In this document: positions 5,777-6,233 of the stretch, piece after piece
Layout of the letters: every line of letters begins with the position of its first letter
How positions within the stretch are numbered: the first letter of the stretch is position 1
Assembly (NCBI GenBank): GCA_946479725.1
Contig: CAMLHB010000143.1
Span: 1-6,233 of the forward strand
Source of the DNA: an uncultured Actinomycetes bacterium
GTDB taxonomy: Bacteria > Actinomycetota > Thermoleophilia > Solirubrobacterales > 70-9
Length of the DNA: 6,233 nt
Direction: 5' to 3'
Position numbers and translations under genes: made by a program
The notes under the pieces: generated by a model
What the model was told of the DNA's origin: nothing
Seen by the model: only the letters and a program-made list of their open reading frames with translations
The model's database searches: none

Positions 5777-6233
5777 ATGGTCGGATCCGCGGTCAACAGG
5801 GCGTTCCTGCCCGCTAAGTCCCTGTTCGAACAGGTGGGGGAGATGATGATCCTCACCGCGCGGACGATCGTCTCCGCGGTGAGACCGCCGTACCCCTACG
5901 GTGAGGAGTTCATCGGCCAGTTCCTCTTCGCCCTGCAGCTCTGCTGGTTCCCGCTGCTGGTCTCGACCGTCGCCTTCGGCTTCGGCGCCCCGGGCCTGCA
6001 GGCGGCGAACTTCCTCTCGCTGTTCGGCGCCCTCGACCGGCTCGGCGGCTTCTTCGTCCTCGCCTCGATCCGCGAGTTCGCACCCTTCGTGACCGCCGTC
6101 GTCGTCGCCGGGGTCGCCGGCACCGCGATCACCGCCGACCTCGGCGCCCGGAAGATCCGCGAGGAGCTCGACGCCCTCCAGGTGCTCGGCGTCGACCCGA
6201 TCAAGAACCTGGTCGTGCCGCGCTTCCTGGCGC
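5777..6233 (+). CDS. MlaE/YrbE-family ABC transporter permease, N-terminal part (partial)
   Basis: This is the membrane subunit of an Mce/Mla-type lipid ABC transporter, which moves lipids or sterols through the cell envelope with MCE-domain proteins and an ATPase. The window holds 152 codons of a protein usually about 250-290 long; it runs off the right edge. After a polar N-terminus (1-44, with PPYPYGEEF), a hydrophobic segment spans about 46-70 and a second about 78-97. The family signature is clear: REFAPFVTAVVVAGVAGTA at about 99-117, then the charged ADLGARKIREELDAL loop (120-133), which is the region that contacts the ATPase, and VLGVDPIKNLVVPRFLA. In actinobacteria these genes come in pairs (YrbEA, YrbEB) at the head of mce operons. 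The divergent promoter region upstream suggests that this is the first gene. Whether it is an A- or B-type copy cannot be told from this fragment. It is transcribed away from the lipoprotein operon. Confidence 0.93.
   Translation, partial: MVGSAVNRAFLPAKSLFEQVGEMMILTARTIVSAVRPPYPYGEEFIGQFLFALQLCWFPLLVSTVAFGFGAPGLQAANFLSLFGALDRLGGFFVLASIREFAPFVTAVVVAGVAGTAITADLGARKIREELDALQVLGVDPIKNLVVPRFLA

Noticed and set aside
5896..6204. A 102-codon minus-strand frame opposite the permease
   Set aside because: Ser/Arg/Thr-rich shadow of the YrbE-family gene, with no supporting motif.

Overview
The window is high-GC DNA with long stop-free antisense frames, frequent GTG/TTG start codons and few intergenic bases. 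This fits an actinobacterium. The MetH pterin-domain variant, the Mce-type permease and the small 'WTDERLDDL' coiled-coil protein suggest a deep lineage such as Thermoleophilia/Solirubrobacterales, but this placement is inference from gene style and not a database result.

Layout. Five genes lie on the minus strand and one on the plus strand. Reading leftward from a divergent intergenic region at about 5601-5776 on the minus strand: (1) a predicted lipoprotein with an Ig-like fold (5600-4935); (2) overlapping it by 23 nt, a lipoprotein of the PQQ-dependent glucose/sorbosone dehydrogenase family (4957-3749); (3) a 9-bp hairpin directly after its stop codon (3722-3748), a likely transcript end; (4) a small coiled-coil plus single-membrane-segment protein, possibly leaderless (3686-3438); (5) an NAD(P)-dependent aldehyde dehydrogenase resembling succinate-semialdehyde dehydrogenases (3392-1827), preceded by a 16-bp palindrome; (6) 31 nt further on, cobalamin-dependent methionine synthase MetH (1795 to beyond the left edge). 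MetH is present only as its homocysteine-binding and most of its folate-binding module. On the plus strand, starting at 5777 behind a strong ribosome binding site, is the first part of an MlaE/YrbE-family permease, which probably opens an mce lipid-transport operon that continues off the right edge.

How the genes work together. The two lipoprotein genes look translationally coupled and probably act together on the outer face of the membrane. The ALDH and metH genes are close enough to share a transcript, although no direct metabolic link is obvious. The permease is a separate, divergently transcribed unit.

No RNA gene, CRISPR array, insertion sequence, phage gene or toxin/defence module was seen. 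Most of the window is ordinary chromosomal metabolism. The most interesting items are regulatory (the palindrome, the divergent inverted repeat, the possible leaderless start) and the uncharacterised lipoprotein partnered with the PQQ enzyme.
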